Shown: positions 18,700 to 28,419, numbered from the stretch's first letter. The stretch is DNA of 64,000 bases from Chloroflexota bacterium (GCA_021788625.1 JAJYKL010000006.1:1-64000), one strand, 5' to 3'. Made by a program: numbers and translations. Notes: a model not told the origin generated them from the sequence alone.

Positions 18700-18921
18700 C
18701 TCACCCTCCGCTTGCCACCACCCTGCCAGATGGCGTGCACGCCGCCGTGCAGGATGTTGAACATCGGCACCGGAAATGCTTGGCCGCCCCGCATCTCCAG
18801 CGCCTCATGCACGCCGGTGGACGCACCTAACGGCACCACTGCCCAGCCTCACGTGCCCCCATTGCAACCGCACCTCCACCTCGACGGTGGAGTTACTGCG
18901 CGAACCTAATATCTCATGCAT
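18700..18921 (-). pseudogene. eno: enolase relic with frameshift and internal deletion
   Basis: Minus-strand translation gives MHEILGSRSNSTVEVEVRLQWGHVRLG, then after a frameshift AVPLGASTGVHEALEMRGG, then directly QAFPVPMFNILHGGVHA. These match two separated enolase motifs (REILDSRGNPTVEVEV..AVPSGASTGEHEALELRDG and LPVPMMNILNGGAHA). Confidence 0.75.
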
Positions 18922-19639
18922 CCGAGCTTGACTGCGGGTCGTTGACGCTGGTGACATGCACTGCTCCTCCGTAATCTCGCTCAAACCCGGCCCACGCGTG
19001 CAGGTGCGCCGTGTCGTTCATGCTCACGAGGGTGAACGACGATGAAGCCAGCGTCGGCGCCGCCTCGATGACGTTGATGGCGCAGTTGTCTTGACGGAGC
19101 GTCCACAGGCTGTCACTTCCCAGCCCCAACACGCCCAGCAAAATGGAACGGTTCACATCGGTGTGAGATACAAGGATAATGGTGCGGTCGTCATGACGCC
19201 TGATCAACTCGTGCAGCCCGGACATGGCGCGGGACTGCATCTGGGCCAGCGATTCACCATCCGGGAAAAGTACTTCACTGGGCGAAGTGTGCCATATTCT
19301 GTACAGTTCAGGCCACTTCACCTGCACTTGTTCTGGGGTCAGACCCTGCCAGAGTCCCATGTCCAGGTCGATCAGGCCTTGAAAGGGGCTCACCGGCAGC
19401 TTCAGATGCCTGCCGATGGCCTCGGCAGTCTGCACCGTGCGCGTGAGGGGGCTGCTGTAGAGAGCCACCACCTCACGTCCCCACTCCACCGCTATGCGCC
19501 GGCCGGTGGCTTCAGCCTGCGCAAGGCCAGTGTCGTTCAACGGGATGTCGGCGCGCCCACGGTAGTGCTCGACACGGTTCCACTCGGTCTGCCCGTGCCG
19601 TACCAGGATCAGTCGTGTCATGCTGTCATGTTCCTTCAT
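18914..19639 (-). CDS. histidine phosphatase / phosphoglycerate mutase family protein
   Basis: MTRLILVRHGQTEWNRVEHYRGRADIPLNDTGLAQA (RHG motif) ..IILVSHTDVNRSILLGVLGLG. Upstream ORF extension to 19987 unlikely. Confidence 0.9.
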   Translation of the reverse strand: MKEHDSMTRLILVRHGQTEWNRVEHYRGRADIPLNDTGLAQAEATGRRIAVEWGREVVALYSSPLTRTVQTAEAIGRHLKLPVSPFQGLIDLDMGLWQGLTPEQVQVKWPELYRIWHTSPSEVLFPDGESLAQMQSRAMSGLHELIRRHDDRTIILVSHTDVNRSILLGVLGLGSDSLWTLRQDNCAINVIEAAPTLASSSFTLVSMNDTAHLHAWAGFERDYGGAVHVTSVNDPQSSSDA

Positions 19640-20969
19640 GCTTGTCATCGTTTGCTGGCGGGTTGTTGTGCGCACGGGGCACCACACGTGTGCGCTCCCA
19701 GGCAGCCCGAATTGATTCCAGTTCTTCCTCTGTATCCGGTACCTGCCCGTAGTGGGCTGCCACATACGCGTCGGTGACCAGGCGGATGTCCGCATCCGCT
19801 CCAGGGAATGCAACAACCAGTTGGGGGATGTAATCGTAGGGCGTCTGGGATGGCTGGCGCGTGAATCCGCGCTTGGAAGCCTCGTGCACCATGCGCGCAT
19901 ACAGCCGCCGCACGGTAATCCCGGCCAGCCATCGGCGCAGGTCCGGCCTGTGGGGCAGAAAAACAGATTGTTCCTCCGGTTCTGCATCGACAGGCTCTTC
20001 GCCGCCGTCCACCCGTACCTTGATGGGCTCTCGCCGCGCGCGCGCCGTCGTCAACACCATCAGCAGCATGACGGCGATGAGCAACACCACCACGATGATG
20101 AACAGCGCCTCGTTGCTAATGACGATCGGGTTGCCTGCCTGCTGGGGTCGCTGTGGAAACGGACGGGGAATGACTGGTGAATTGAGTGGCCGGACGGAAT
20201 TCGCTGGTTGGAATTTTATGAGCGACATGAGCAGTTGGAGCAACCACCCTACCAGAAACCCAATCGCCAATAGAGGCAACGACACCAGCGAGATCAGCAG
20301 GGTCAGCGCCTGATTCAATACGTTGGGCGTAAACACCGCCAGCATCACAATGGCCATCAACAGTGCCAGCGCTGTGCTGGTCAGGACCCACCTCCACCAG
20401 CGCCAGGTCATCACCACATGCTGACCGCCATCAGACTGTTCCACTCGCTCCAGATAGCTTAACGGTAGCGCCAACAGCCCGGCCAGGAGGAACGGCAACA
20501 GGAAGGGCAGCAGGTCATAGGATGAGTTGAGCAGACTGGCGATAGCATAGATGCCGAATAACACCAGCCCGTTGCGGAAGCGCTGCTGGGCTTCGTCGGG
20601 AAACAACTCAGCCTGGCCCAACTTGATGCCGCGCCACCATAGCAGCGCCGCGCAGGCGAACTGCACCATCAACCCAAATGGCGTGATGGCCTGCATGCCT
20701 TTTTGCGCAGCAGTGAGTGCGATCAGGGCCGCCACCAGACCGAGCAGCCACAGGCCAATGGCCGCTCGCTCCACGCCCGGTCCGGCATCGCGTCCAGCTA
20801 AAGCCCGGCGCGTGCCCGCCATGGCGCACAGCGTGAGCCAGATGACACCCAGACCTACCGGCCCACCAAGTGGTCTCAGCGGCGTCGGCAACGCTACCAG
20901 CACAGGCGTGATGAGGCAGGCTTCCGTAAACCCGAACAGCAGCACCAGTGCCACCCGCCGCAGGCTCAT
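19626..20969 (-). CDS. multi-TM protein with C-terminal DUF4129-like domain
   Basis: Several TM segments, then RRLYARMVHEASKRGFTRQPSQTPYDYIPQL..VTDAYVAAHYGQ. Confidence 0.75.
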   Translation of the reverse strand: MSLRRVALVLLFGFTEACLITPVLVALPTPLRPLGGPVGLGVIWLTLCAMAGTRRALAGRDAGPGVERAAIGLWLLGLVAALIALTAAQKGMQAITPFGLMVQFACAALLWWRGIKLGQAELFPDEAQQRFRNGLVLFGIYAIASLLNSSYDLLPFLLPFLLAGLLALPLSYLERVEQSDGGQHVVMTWRWWRWVLTSTALALLMAIVMLAVFTPNVLNQALTLLISLVSLPLLAIGFLVGWLLQLLMSLIKFQPANSVRPLNSPVIPRPFPQRPQQAGNPIVISNEALFIIVVVLLIAVMLLMVLTTARARREPIKVRVDGGEEPVDAEPEEQSVFLPHRPDLRRWLAGITVRRLYARMVHEASKRGFTRQPSQTPYDYIPQLVVAFPGADADIRLVTDAYVAAHYGQVPDTEEELESIRAAWERTRVVPRAHNNPPANDDKHEGT

Positions 20970-22192
20970 GGTTCTGCCTCATCAATCACACGCATCGTCG
21001 GGGAAGGCGGGATGTGGTAGGCAGGAAAGGGCAAATCGGTCAGGTCGGGCGCCTGGCGGTCCACGCACACCAGCACGACGCGCCGGCCCCGCTCGTGCAG
21101 TTCGCGCAGGGCAACCTCAATACCTGGAGAGTACAGCGGCGTGACGATGATCTGCGTTGCGCCGATGGGCAAATCATACTGTTCATCCAGCAGGAAGTGC
21201 TCGAATGGGAAGAGGGTGTACGGGCCGATCACGGCCAGGCTTTCCAGGATGTGCATCAACTGGTCAGGCGAACGGACAGCCCGCACGCGTGCAGCCATGG
21301 GCGCGTCCGCCGTGTTGCCATTAGCCAGCAGCCCCACCACGGCGCCGCTTTCGTGTACCCACGTGGCGAGGCTGGCAGCCACAGACACAGCCCACTCAAA
21401 ACGCAGTGGATCGGTGCCCCGCCAGGCCTGCTCGAAGGTCGCGACGTTCAGGAAGATCAGAGCAGTCGGATCACTGGTGTATTCCAGAACGCGTGTCTGC
21501 AGCGTGCCGCGGTGCGCGGTGGCTTTCCAGTGGATCTGGCGGAAGGGATCACCGACCTGATAATCGCGAGCGCCGATGACGCGCACAGGATCGTCGATTA
21601 ACCCACGCATCGCCGCCAGTGCGCCATAGGGTTCGCGCGTGGGCAGACCCAATTCCTCCAGCGAGAAGACACGCGGGTACACAATCAAACCATCGTGCAA
21701 CACGGCGACGCCGTCCACCTCGAACATGCCCAGCATATCAGCCGCGCGTAACTCCGCATCGCGAAAGACGTAATAGCCGCGTCGCGTTGGACGCAGCATC
21801 ACATCCCGGCGGGTCTGTCCCTTGGGTAGCAGTGCCATCTGATGCGAGAAGATCAGCTTCCCGCCCGCCGCGTACTTGACCAGGCTGTCGTTCTGCGCGG
21901 ACCGGAACCCCGTTGGCGCACTGTCATAGACGGTAAGTGAGACGAGTGGCAGGCGGCCGTGATTTTCAGCCGTGCACGACAGGATGACGGTTTCGCCCAG
22001 GAAGAAGCGTGTCTCGTTGAAGGTCCGCTTATAACTGATTCCCTTCAAGGCGATACGACGCAGTTGGTGACTGATCAGGATGAGGGTGCCGCTCAACAAC
22101 ACCAACCCGATCAGTGCAGGGGAGCGAGTCAGCGCACCGATCACCCCGCCCAATACCAGCAAATCGATCCAACGCTCGTCAAACATATTCAC
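20966..22192 (-). CDS. DUF58 domain-containing protein
   Basis: Two N-terminal TMs, then VIGARDYQVGDPFRQIHWKATAHRGTLQTRVLEYTS, the DUF58 hallmark. Overlaps the downstream gene by 4 nt. Confidence 0.9.
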   Translation of the reverse strand: MNMFDERWIDLLVLGGVIGALTRSPALIGLVLLSGTLILISHQLRRIALKGISYKRTFNETRFFLGETVILSCTAENHGRLPLVSLTVYDSAPTGFRSAQNDSLVKYAAGGKLIFSHQMALLPKGQTRRDVMLRPTRRGYYVFRDAELRAADMLGMFEVDGVAVLHDGLIVYPRVFSLEELGLPTREPYGALAAMRGLIDDPVRVIGARDYQVGDPFRQIHWKATAHRGTLQTRVLEYTSDPTALIFLNVATFEQAWRGTDPLRFEWAVSVAASLATWVHESGAVVGLLANGNTADAPMAARVRAVRSPDQLMHILESLAVIGPYTLFPFEHFLLDEQYDLPIGATQIIVTPLYSPGIEVALRELHERGRRVVLVCVDRQAPDLTDLPFPAYHIPPSPTMRVIDEAEP

Positions 22193-22987
22193 CCTTACAG
22201 GTCATACGGTATCCGCGGTCACAGATCGAGCAGGTCATGTACTAAGGCTTCCATGGCACCCCATGCCACGGGCGGAGCACCCATGACTGTGAGAAACAGG
22301 GGCAGAATGGCGGTGCCTGCCTTGTGTCCGAAGTCAGCAACAACAGTTTAGTACCCAGACCCACAACATACTGGCTGAACCGTTTTTTAAATGAATCGTT
22401 CGTGCTATGTCGCTCATGCATGTATCTCTGCCTTCGATTTTATGTGATCACTGTCCCGGCGACCAATCGCGCACCTCCCGTCACACCTTTGGCAGTTCGT
22501 GCGCGGCGAGCGGTTCCAGCCGCTTCTGGCCCGGCGCATTCGCAATCCGCACTCAAGCATAGGCGATCTTCCGGATTACGAAGGAACTCTCTTCGGAGGC
22601 CAGTATCTCAGCGAACACCCGCTCGGCTGATGCACTCTTCATCCAGCCTGGCGACTGCATCGCAACCAGGCGGTCAAGTTGCACCGGATATCTCACGGCA
22701 AGCAGCAGCTTCTGTTCGAACGACAGCGGCTCATAGGCCAGCCGGTCATACCCGCAGCCGGGGCATGCTCACTTTCGCGGGTCAACCACGCGCCAACACG
22801 CCGGGCGGAAACAAGACGACTCCGCTTGACTTGTATGGGCGCCGTTCGAATTATCCTCATTTACAACAACCATAGCGCGTCTAGAAATCCACTGGCACTG
22901 CGCAGCAGCAGTGTGCAGAGGGCGCAACCCGGCTGGCCGCAAGCCTCGACCAGGGCGTGGTAATCGATAGGTTGTTGCGGTTCCAAT

Positions 22988-25240
22988 TTATGTACCGGCA
23001 GTGATGAAGCGCAGCATGTCTTGCCGCTCCACCATACCCAGCAGGCGGTGCGCGCGGTCCACCACCACCAGCCGTTTTACCCGTTGGTCGACCATGTGCT
23101 GGATCAAATCCATGGGGCGCGCATCTTCGTAAACCATGTACACCTCCGGCGACATCAGATTGGCAGCTGTGACTTCGTCGCGCAACGACACCTCCACACT
23201 CGTGTCGCCCGCCAGCCAGCTCCGGACGGCTGCCCTGGCCTCATCATCCACGAGGCTGCTGATGCGGTCCATCAGGTCTGCGTCGATGATGATGCCAACC
23301 ACACAGCGCTCGTTGTCCACCACCACCGCCCGCCGCGCGGGATCGTGCACCAGGCGTTCGAGCACCACCGCGAACGGGTCATCAGGCTGAACGGTTGCGA
23401 CGTCCGTGCGCATCCAGCCTCGCACGCGCGAGGTGTCGGCATGCGGGTCAAACGCCGTGAGCAGAGGCGTCTCAATGCGCAGGTGCGCTTCGTTCGCCAC
23501 ACAGCGGAGGACGTCCGAACGACTGATCACCCCCACCAGATCACGGTCTTTGTTCAGTACCGGTAACCGCTTCAACTGCCGTTCTGTCATCAGGCGCGCG
23601 GCCTCGTCCAGTGACGCCGTATCGTGCACGCATAGTGGGTCTGGCGTCATCACATCGCCTGCTGTTTTGCCTGGTGCCAGGATAAGGTACCGAGCCAGGG
23701 CGAAGGGATCAACCTCGCCGGACTGCAGCACCAACCCGCCCCGGCGGAACAGATCGCCGTAGGAGATGATGCCTGCAACAAGCGAGCCCTGCTCATTTGG
23801 CTCGCTTAGCACGACAACGGATTTCAATTGCCGCTGGTTCAGAAGCGCCAATACCCCATTCAATGGCATACTCGGCGATACCGTGGCAGGCTCGCGCGTC
23901 ATGATATCTCGCACGGCAAAGCGCCTGGGCACTTCGAACATGAACTTGGGTGTGTCCACGCGTTGGGCCGAGTAAATGCTGCGGTGTCCCGAGAAGATGT
24001 AGCTGACAACCGTCCCAACCAGCATATACAGGAAGCCTCCACCGCCGAACAGCTCCGCGCTCATGATGGCCGATGCGAGCGGCGTGTTGGAGGCGCCGGC
24101 GAACACAGCAACGAAACCGACTGTTGCCAGAAGGACCGGCGGCACACCCAGGGGCGGCGCCAGCACGTACCCGAGCGTGGCGCCCATGATGAAGAGCGGG
24201 GTGATCTCGCCACCCTTGAACCCCGCGCCGACCGTCAATCCGGTGAAGACGAGTTTGGCCAGCCAGGCGAATGCGGCGACTGCAGCACCACCCCACACCG
24301 CAGTGAGCAGCGGCTGGCTCAGGCCAAGGTAGGTCTGCGTGCCCAGTACCCCTGCCAGGATGATGATGGCGCCTCCGCCCAGCATGGGCCGCAGCCAGCC
24401 TCGACCGTGAGTGACGCGGCCTAGAACCCTGCCCGTGGCATGGGTGAACTCGATGAACAGCAAACTGCACAGGCCGAACGCAATCCCCGCCAGTGCCACC
24501 TTCATCACCAGCCATGCATCAAAAGGAATGGATGCGAGTTGTGGGTATTGGCTGCCATAAGCACCCAGCGCCTTCACGATGCCATACCCCACCGTCGACG
24601 ACACCAGACAGGGCACGAGCCCTTCGTAGCGGATGCGCCCGACGCTCTGCACCTCCATGCCAAAAACCGTGCCGGCCAGCGGTGTGCCAACCACCGACCC
24701 AAACCCACCACTTAGACCGGCCATGAGTAGCACACGCCGCTCTTCTTTGGTCAGGTGCAGTGTTCGCGCCAGCCAGTCTGCCAGCGCCCCGCCCATCTGT
24801 ACAGCGGTACCGACGCTGGCAATGGAGCCGCCAAAGATCAGTGTGACGACCGGGGCCAGGAAACTCAACGGTACCATGCGTAGCGGCACATCTGCGCGAT
24901 TCAGATGCACCTCTTCGATCAGCAGGTTGTTGCCGCGCTCGGTGGCGCCGCCTGCATGGGAGTAGATCAGATGGATGCCGATTCCAGCGCAGGGCAGTAT
25001 CACCAGCAACCAGGGAGCGCCATCATGCACGCGCGACGCCCAACGTAACGTCACCAGGAAGAGAGCCGAAGCCAGGCCGGCCAGTACCCCACTGATAGCG
25101 CCCAACAGGACCCAACGCACAAAGGTAGCCGCGATGGCCGCATACTGACGTGCAGGATCGTGCCGCTTGCCCCGACCCAGACCTGCCGCAAACTGTGCCA
25201 GTGGTTCATACATTGCCCGCATCACGTTTCTTGTCCTCAT
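22988..25240 (-). CDS. CLC-F-like (fluoride) transporter/channel with four C-terminal CBS domains
   Basis: CLC core motifs (RGNNLLIEEVH, GTPLAGTVFGMEVQSVGRIRYE, GGEITPLFIMGATLGYVLAPPLG, GASNTPLASAIMSAELFG, GHRSIYSAQR). Four CBS units begin at about RDIMTREPATVSP, DVMTPDPLCVHD, WMRTDVATVQP and NLMSPEVYMVYED. Confidence 0.92.
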   Translation of the reverse strand: MRTRNVMRAMYEPLAQFAAGLGRGKRHDPARQYAAIAATFVRWVLLGAISGVLAGLASALFLVTLRWASRVHDGAPWLLVILPCAGIGIHLIYSHAGGATERGNNLLIEEVHLNRADVPLRMVPLSFLAPVVTLIFGGSIASVGTAVQMGGALADWLARTLHLTKEERRVLLMAGLSGGFGSVVGTPLAGTVFGMEVQSVGRIRYEGLVPCLVSSTVGYGIVKALGAYGSQYPQLASIPFDAWLVMKVALAGIAFGLCSLLFIEFTHATGRVLGRVTHGRGWLRPMLGGGAIIILAGVLGTQTYLGLSQPLLTAVWGGAAVAAFAWLAKLVFTGLTVGAGFKGGEITPLFIMGATLGYVLAPPLGVPPVLLATVGFVAVFAGASNTPLASAIMSAELFGGGGFLYMLVGTVVSYIFSGHRSIYSAQRVDTPKFMFEVPRRFAVRDIMTREPATVSPSMPLNGVLALLNQRQLKSVVVLSEPNEQGSLVAGIISYGDLFRRGGLVLQSGEVDPFALARYLILAPGKTAGDVMTPDPLCVHDTASLDEAARLMTERQLKRLPVLNKDRDLVGVISRSDVLRCVANEAHLRIETPLLTAFDPHADTSRVRGWMRTDVATVQPDDPFAVVLERLVHDPARRAVVVDNERCVVGIIIDADLMDRISSLVDDEARAAVRSWLAGDTSVEVSLRDEVTAANLMSPEVYMVYEDARPMDLIQHMVDQRVKRLVVVDRAHRLLGMVERQDMLRFITAGT

Positions 25241-25256
25241 CCCTGGCGGTAGGCAT

Positions 25257-25293
25257 AAAAAAAGCTCCTACCACTCCTGAACCGGTAGAAGCT
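25257..25293 (-). terminator. intrinsic terminator overlapping the fluoride riboswitch 3' part
   Basis: Minus-strand RNA AGCUUCUACC-gguucaggagu-GGUAGGAGCU-UUUUUUU. Confidence 0.88.
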
Positions 25294-25352
25294 ATCAGTC
25301 ACTCCGACAGTTCTCGCGGATCGCACCCTCCGCGAAAGCGAGCTTCATCGCT
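25284..25352 (-). ncRNA. fluoride riboswitch (crcB motif) aptamer
   Basis: Minus-strand AGCGAUGAAGCUCGCU..[UCGCGGA..UCCGCGA insert hairpin]..GAACUGUCGGAGUGACUGAUAGCUUCUACC aligns with the known T. petrophila aptamer pattern GGCGAUGAGGCCCGCC..AAACUGCCC..GGGCUGAUGGCCUCUACUG (recalled). Confidence 0.88.
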
Positions 25353-25472
25353 CGAACGTAGTGTATGCCAGGTGTCCCTCCTGTCAAGCTCTGGCAAAAG
25401 CAAACACTCGACACACGAGCAGGCTTGCTACAATGCTCACCGCGTGCGATAGAGGGTGACAGAGATTCGGCA

Positions 25473-26111
25473 ATGAATGTAAAGGTCAATCACGCAGCAC
25501 CGGTGCATGCTGCAATTTGGGTGGAAGTCTTTTCGACGCTATGGATGGTCGTGGAAGGAGCCGTCGCCATCGGGGCGGGTGTGGCCGCCTCGAGCGCTCT
25601 GCTGATGGCCTTTGGCATCGACAGCGTGATCGAGCTGATCAGTGGCGTGTTCCTGCTATGGCGTCTGTCTGTTGAAATGCGCGGAGAGTCTGCCTCACTG
25701 GTTAAACGCGCGGAGCGGCGAGCGGCCTGGCTGGTGACGATCTGCCTGGCCTTGTTGTGCCTGTACGTGCTCGTGACCGCTGTCTACGGATTGGTGATGG
25801 GCGTCACCGGTACGACCGGCACTCACCTGGAGAGTGCTCCGACTGGCATTCTTATCTCCGCGGCCGCCTTCCTGATCATGCCCGTGCTCGGCATTGCCAA
25901 GCGACGCCTCGCTACGCGAATAGGCAGCGGGGCTCTCCGCGGGGATGCGGCCAGTTCCTTCACCTGTTTTTATATGGCTGGGACGGTCCTGCTCGGCGTC
26001 GGCCTCAACGCACTCTTCCATTGGTGGTGGGCCGAAGACGTAGCCGCATTGCTCTTCCTGTTCTGGCTGGTGCGCGAAACACGCGAGGCGCTGGATGAGG
26101 CTCGTGAATGA
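25473..26111 (+). CDS. cation-efflux-like integral membrane protein
   Basis: WVEVFSTLWMVVEGAVAIGAGVAASSALLMAFGIDSVIELISGVFLLWRL resembles the CDF N-terminal TM region. ORF opens at 25365. Confidence 0.7.
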   Translation: MNVKVNHAAPVHAAIWVEVFSTLWMVVEGAVAIGAGVAASSALLMAFGIDSVIELISGVFLLWRLSVEMRGESASLVKRAERRAAWLVTICLALLCLYVLVTAVYGLVMGVTGTTGTHLESAPTGILISAAAFLIMPVLGIAKRRLATRIGSGALRGDAASSFTCFYMAGTVLLGVGLNALFHWWWAEDVAALLFLFWLVRETREALDEARE

Positions 26112-26183
26112 CACAGGAATAAAGTTTGTGTATAGTAGGCCTGCCTGCGCCAGCCGGGTCATTCGCACTCATATAGAAGAATC

Positions 26184-27551
26184 ATGATAGAGACCCAACC
26201 AGCACCGTTGCAGACCGCCGAAGCAGACGACCGTGGGCAGCCAGGGCGCCCTCCTGCAGTCGCTATGAACTCGCGACGTAACCTCATCGCGTTTAGTACC
26301 GACATCCTCAGCTTTATGACCGGCATGTCATTCATCCCGGCTACCATCGTGCTGGTGGGGTTGGCCAGCCACATGACCCAGGACAAGGCGCTGCTGGGTG
26401 TCGTCGCCATGATGGTCAGCGTGGCGTGGTTTCTGCCGCAGATCGTGGCCGCGCGCATCGTGCATGGCAAGCGACGTCAAAAAATATATCTGGTCGGCGC
26501 CGCCCTGTTTGGCCGCCAGGCGTACCTGGTGATGGCTATCTGGCTCCTGGCTACACAGGCGCGCGCCCCCCTGCTGACGGTGTGGATCCTGATCGCCTGC
26601 ATCGCCGTTTTTCACTCCTGTGACTCGCTGGCTGGGGTGGCCTGGTTCGACATGCTCAGCCGGGCACTCAGCCCGCGCATGCGCGCACGGAGCGTCGCCG
26701 CAGGCACGCTGATCGGGTTGGTGGCCGGCATTGGTTCCGGATTGATTGTGGAGCGCGTGCTCTCCCCGGCCGGTCTGCCGTATCCCACCAACTACGCGGT
26801 CATTTTGATCTGCGCATGGGTGTGCTTCATGATCTCCTTTATCGCTATCCTGTTCATCCGGGAAACACCCATGTCTGAAGTCGAACATAGCCGGCTGGCC
26901 GAGTCACACTTCTTCAAAGACCTGCTGTACGCCGTGCGCGCTGACGCCACCTTCAGGCGACTGATGCTGGCACGCGTGCTGACCGGGATGGAAGTCATCG
27001 CGACGGTTTTTTACGTCACCTTCGTGCGCGAGCAATTGCATCTCGGTGATGCAGCACTGGGGGTGTTCACCATTGCTTCCGTGATCGGCGGTATTGTGGG
27101 CATCACCTTCTTCGGCTGGCTGGGCGACCGCCACAGCACCCGTTCGGTGATCTGGCTATCCGTGGCGCTGCAGGTGCTGTCGCCCCTGCTGGCCCTGACC
27201 ATCGCGGCGCTGCCGGCCATTGTCCGAACCCTACCCGATCTGGCACTGGACGGCTTCATTGCGGCTTTCGCCATCGATAATGCCGTAGGACAGGCGGGCA
27301 TGCTGGGCTTCCAGGGCTATCCGCTCGATGTCGCACCGGAACGCCATCGTGCCATGTACATTGGCGTGCTGAACTCAGTGGGCGGCGTAGTGGCACTCAC
27401 GCCCGTGTTGGGCGGCTTCCTGCTCGACTCGCTGACCGCCACGGCTTCCAGCACGACGGCGTATAGTGTGGTCTTTGGGATCGCCCTGCTGTGCGTGGCG
27501 GCAGGCCTGCTGGTGAGTTTTGGACTTCCCAGACCGGTACGGTCAGGGTGA
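26184..27551 (+). CDS. MFS transporter (paralogue of 15431-16792)
   Basis: MNSRRNLIAFSTDILSFMTGMSFIPATIVLVGLASHMTQDKALLGVVAMMVSVAWFLPQIVAARIVHGKRRQK. Co-linear with the 15431 gene. Confidence 0.9.
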   Translation: MIETQPAPLQTAEADDRGQPGRPPAVAMNSRRNLIAFSTDILSFMTGMSFIPATIVLVGLASHMTQDKALLGVVAMMVSVAWFLPQIVAARIVHGKRRQKIYLVGAALFGRQAYLVMAIWLLATQARAPLLTVWILIACIAVFHSCDSLAGVAWFDMLSRALSPRMRARSVAAGTLIGLVAGIGSGLIVERVLSPAGLPYPTNYAVILICAWVCFMISFIAILFIRETPMSEVEHSRLAESHFFKDLLYAVRADATFRRLMLARVLTGMEVIATVFYVTFVREQLHLGDAALGVFTIASVIGGIVGITFFGWLGDRHSTRSVIWLSVALQVLSPLLALTIAALPAIVRTLPDLALDGFIAAFAIDNAVGQAGMLGFQGYPLDVAPERHRAMYIGVLNSVGGVVALTPVLGGFLLDSLTATASSTTAYSVVFGIALLCVAAGLLVSFGLPRPVRSG

Positions 27552-27669
27552 GGATAACCGGCTCATGCATCCAAACGTAGACATCGGTGTTATGAAGTTA
27601 CGCGGCGGCTATAATCCGCAGGGAGATCTCATTGGCATACAAACCTCATGACTCATCGACGACGGAACG

Positions 27670-28419
27670 ATGCCCGGAGGTACACTAATGACCCTTTCAC
27701 CGGCTGGTAACCGCGTCGATGTTGTCATCCCTGTATATAACGAAGAGCGTGATCTGGGTCCCAGCGTTACGCGCCTGCGTGAATTTCTCCTGGCGAACTG
27801 CCCCTATCACTGGCGCATCGTGGTGGCCGACAACGCCTCCAAGGACCGTACGCTGGAGATCGCAGGAGAGCTGGCCGCTCGCTACCCGGGCGAGGTGACC
27901 TACCTTCACCTCGACCAGAAGGGCCGCGGGCGCGCACTGAAGGCCGCCTGGCAGGCTTCGGATGCTGATGTCGTATCGTACATGGATGTGGACCTGTCTA
28001 CCAGCCTGCGGCACTTCATGCCGCTGATCGAGCCGCTGATGCGCGGCGAATACCACGTCGCCACCGGCTCGCGGCTGCTGCACGGCGCACGGGTGGAGCG
28101 CCAGCTCAAGCGTGAGGTCATCTCACGCATCTACAACCTGATTGTTAAAATAATGTTTCCGGCACGCCGGTTCGCCGACGCGCAGTGTGGGTTCAAGGCG
28201 CTCGACCGCCAGGCTGTGCAGCACCTGATCCCGTACATCGTGGACAATGGCTGGTTCTTCGATTCAGAGCTGCTGCTGCGTGCCGAGCAAAACGGCTACC
28301 GCGTGTGGGAAGTACCCGTGGAGTGGATCGAGGACCCGGACACACGCGTTAAGATCGTCTCGACAGCCACCGAGGACCTGAAGGGCCTCTGGCGCGTCCG
28401 GACAACTAAAATGAAGTGA
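27670..28419 (+). CDS. family 2 glycosyltransferase (dolichyl-phosphate mannosyltransferase-like)
   Basis: VDVVIPVYNEERDLGPSVTRLREFL..VVADNASKDRTLEIA..YMDVDLSTSLRHF. Start may be the ATG at 27688. Confidence 0.92.
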   Translation: MPGGTLMTLSPAGNRVDVVIPVYNEERDLGPSVTRLREFLLANCPYHWRIVVADNASKDRTLEIAGELAARYPGEVTYLHLDQKGRGRALKAAWQASDADVVSYMDVDLSTSLRHFMPLIEPLMRGEYHVATGSRLLHGARVERQLKREVISRIYNLIVKIMFPARRFADAQCGFKALDRQAVQHLIPYIVDNGWFFDSELLLRAEQNGYRVWEVPVEWIEDPDTRVKIVSTATEDLKGLWRVRTTKMK

